A stretch of 5,422 nucleotides of DNA from assembly GCA_910587295.1 (NCBI GenBank), contig CAJULP010000108.1, forward strand, positions 1 through 5,422, given 5' to 3'. Source of the DNA: an uncultured Lachnospiraceae bacterium (GTDB taxonomy: Bacteria > Bacillota > Clostridia > Lachnospirales > Lachnospiraceae). Positions 4,988-5,422 of the stretch are shown piece by piece. A program made the translations under genes and the position numbers. Each line of letters starts with the position of its first letter. Position 1 is the first letter of the stretch. Under the pieces are notes generated by a model. The model was not told the DNA's origin. It saw only the letters and a program-made list of their open reading frames with translations, and made no database searches.

Positions 4988-5422
4988 TCACATTTGATCC
5001 TGAAATTCTTTGATTGTGCCTGCCCTCGCCGCTGCTTTATGCCAACGTTTTAATACTGTCATATCTTTCTCCCCAAATATTTTCTCTTTTATTTTTTCCG
5101 GGATTTCCCCTAAGTCTTCCAAAAGTTCCAAAATAGCCCCTATCCAGCCTTTTACTAATCCCTGACTAATTCCCTCAATCCTTCCTTCGGTTCTTCCCTC
5201 AGCCCTTCCTTTTCTCTCGTACTGGTCAAACAATTCACACACTTTAACTTCATCCTCCTCTTTGATCCGGCATTCTTCCAGCCACTTTTTGACGTCCTCG
5301 TCCGTTGTCCTCTCTCCCGATAGCGCATTTATCATTTTGATCAGGGCTGCTTTATGTACTATCTTCCTATTGGAACGGTAGCCTTTTCCTTCTGCAAGAT
5401 AATCTACCACGATCCGCATATC
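4988..5422 (-). CDS. Rpn/PD-(D/E)XK-family nuclease-like protein, partial (5' end outside window)
   Basis: This is the C-terminal 144 residues of a second Rpn-type protein. The frame is still open at the edge: the codon at 5422-5420 is Asp, matching KSDMRIVVDYL of the other copy, so the Met at 5419 is internal and not the start. It corresponds to residues 160-307 of the downstream paralogue. Protein differences are one fewer RxEG unit (RAEG, RTEG, RIEG instead of four) and KGWIGAI in place of KGWMEAI. The remaining base changes are silent where I checked them. The nuclease core is outside the window, so whether this copy keeps the catalytic Glu cannot be seen. It may be the intact, functional copy. 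Confidence 0.9.
   Translation of the reverse strand, partial: DMRIVVDYLAEGKGYRSNRKIVHKAALIKMINALSGERTTDEDVKKWLEECRIKEEDEVKVCELFDQYERKGRAEGRTEGRIEGISQGLVKGWIGAILELLEDLGEIPEKIKEKIFGEKDMTVLKRWHKAAARAGTIKEFQDQM
5171..5206 (-). repeat. 12-bp tandem repeat encoding RxEG, 3 units
   Basis: Plus-strand units are TCCCTCAATCCT, TCCTTCGGTTCT and TCCCTCAGCCCT (RIEG, RTEG and RAEG, read in reverse for the protein). This is one unit fewer than the paralogue, and the Ile unit sits at the opposite end of the array. That suggests unit gain, loss or exchange after duplication. Confidence 0.9.

Larger units (their letters stand above)
4970..5422 (-). repeat. Duplicated segment, copy 2 (pairs with 3620-4085)
   Basis: This is the second copy of the Rpn 3' segment, nearly identical to 3620-4085 and running off the right edge. 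Homology begins about 18 bp beyond the stop codon. The flanking DNA on the low-coordinate side differs: copy 1 has the strong terminator and this copy does not. Confidence 0.9.

Overview
The window looks like part of a chromosome from an anaerobic, gut-type Clostridia, most likely a Lachnospiraceae or close relative. The reasons are moderate GC, Gram-positive style purine-rich ribosome binding sites, consensus sigma-A promoters, and a nuclease-like protein family (Rpn/PD-(D/E)XK 'transposase' type) that is typically multicopy in those genomes. This is inference from protein character, not a database match. All confidently recognised genes lie on the minus strand, so transcription runs from right to left.

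Reading in the direction of transcription: (1) 4988-5422 is the 3' part of an Rpn-type gene cut by the window edge. (2) 4631-4987 is an AT-rich intergenic leader with a good promoter (TTGACG, 17 bp, TACAAT). (3) 3639-4562 is a second, nearly identical Rpn-type gene. Its natural start (ATG at 4630 with a strong ribosome binding site) is out of frame with the body by one base. Its ExQ catalytic Glu position appears to be Ala. The two copies differ mainly by one 12-bp unit in an RxEG-coding tandem repeat. (4) 3541-3577 holds a hairpin with a T-run on the minus strand that ends the Rpn transcript. The same bases contain a near-perfect promoter (TTGACA, 17 bp, TATACT) for the next operon. (5) 1833-3470 encodes an AMP-forming acyl-CoA synthetase. 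(6) 259-1797 encodes a sodium:solute symporter, 35 nt downstream of the synthetase. (7) 1-258 holds no recognised gene, only a possible plus-strand ORF tail and a large imperfect inverted repeat.

The synthetase and symporter form a two-gene operon whose obvious reading is sodium-driven uptake of a carboxylic acid followed by activation to its CoA thioester. The substrate cannot be read from the sequence. The Rpn-type pair is a separate, recently duplicated or gene-converted accessory module. I see no clearly new multi-gene system. The most distinctive points are the terminator/promoter overlap, the frameshifted Rpn copy with repeat-number variation, and the unexplained hairpin at the left edge.
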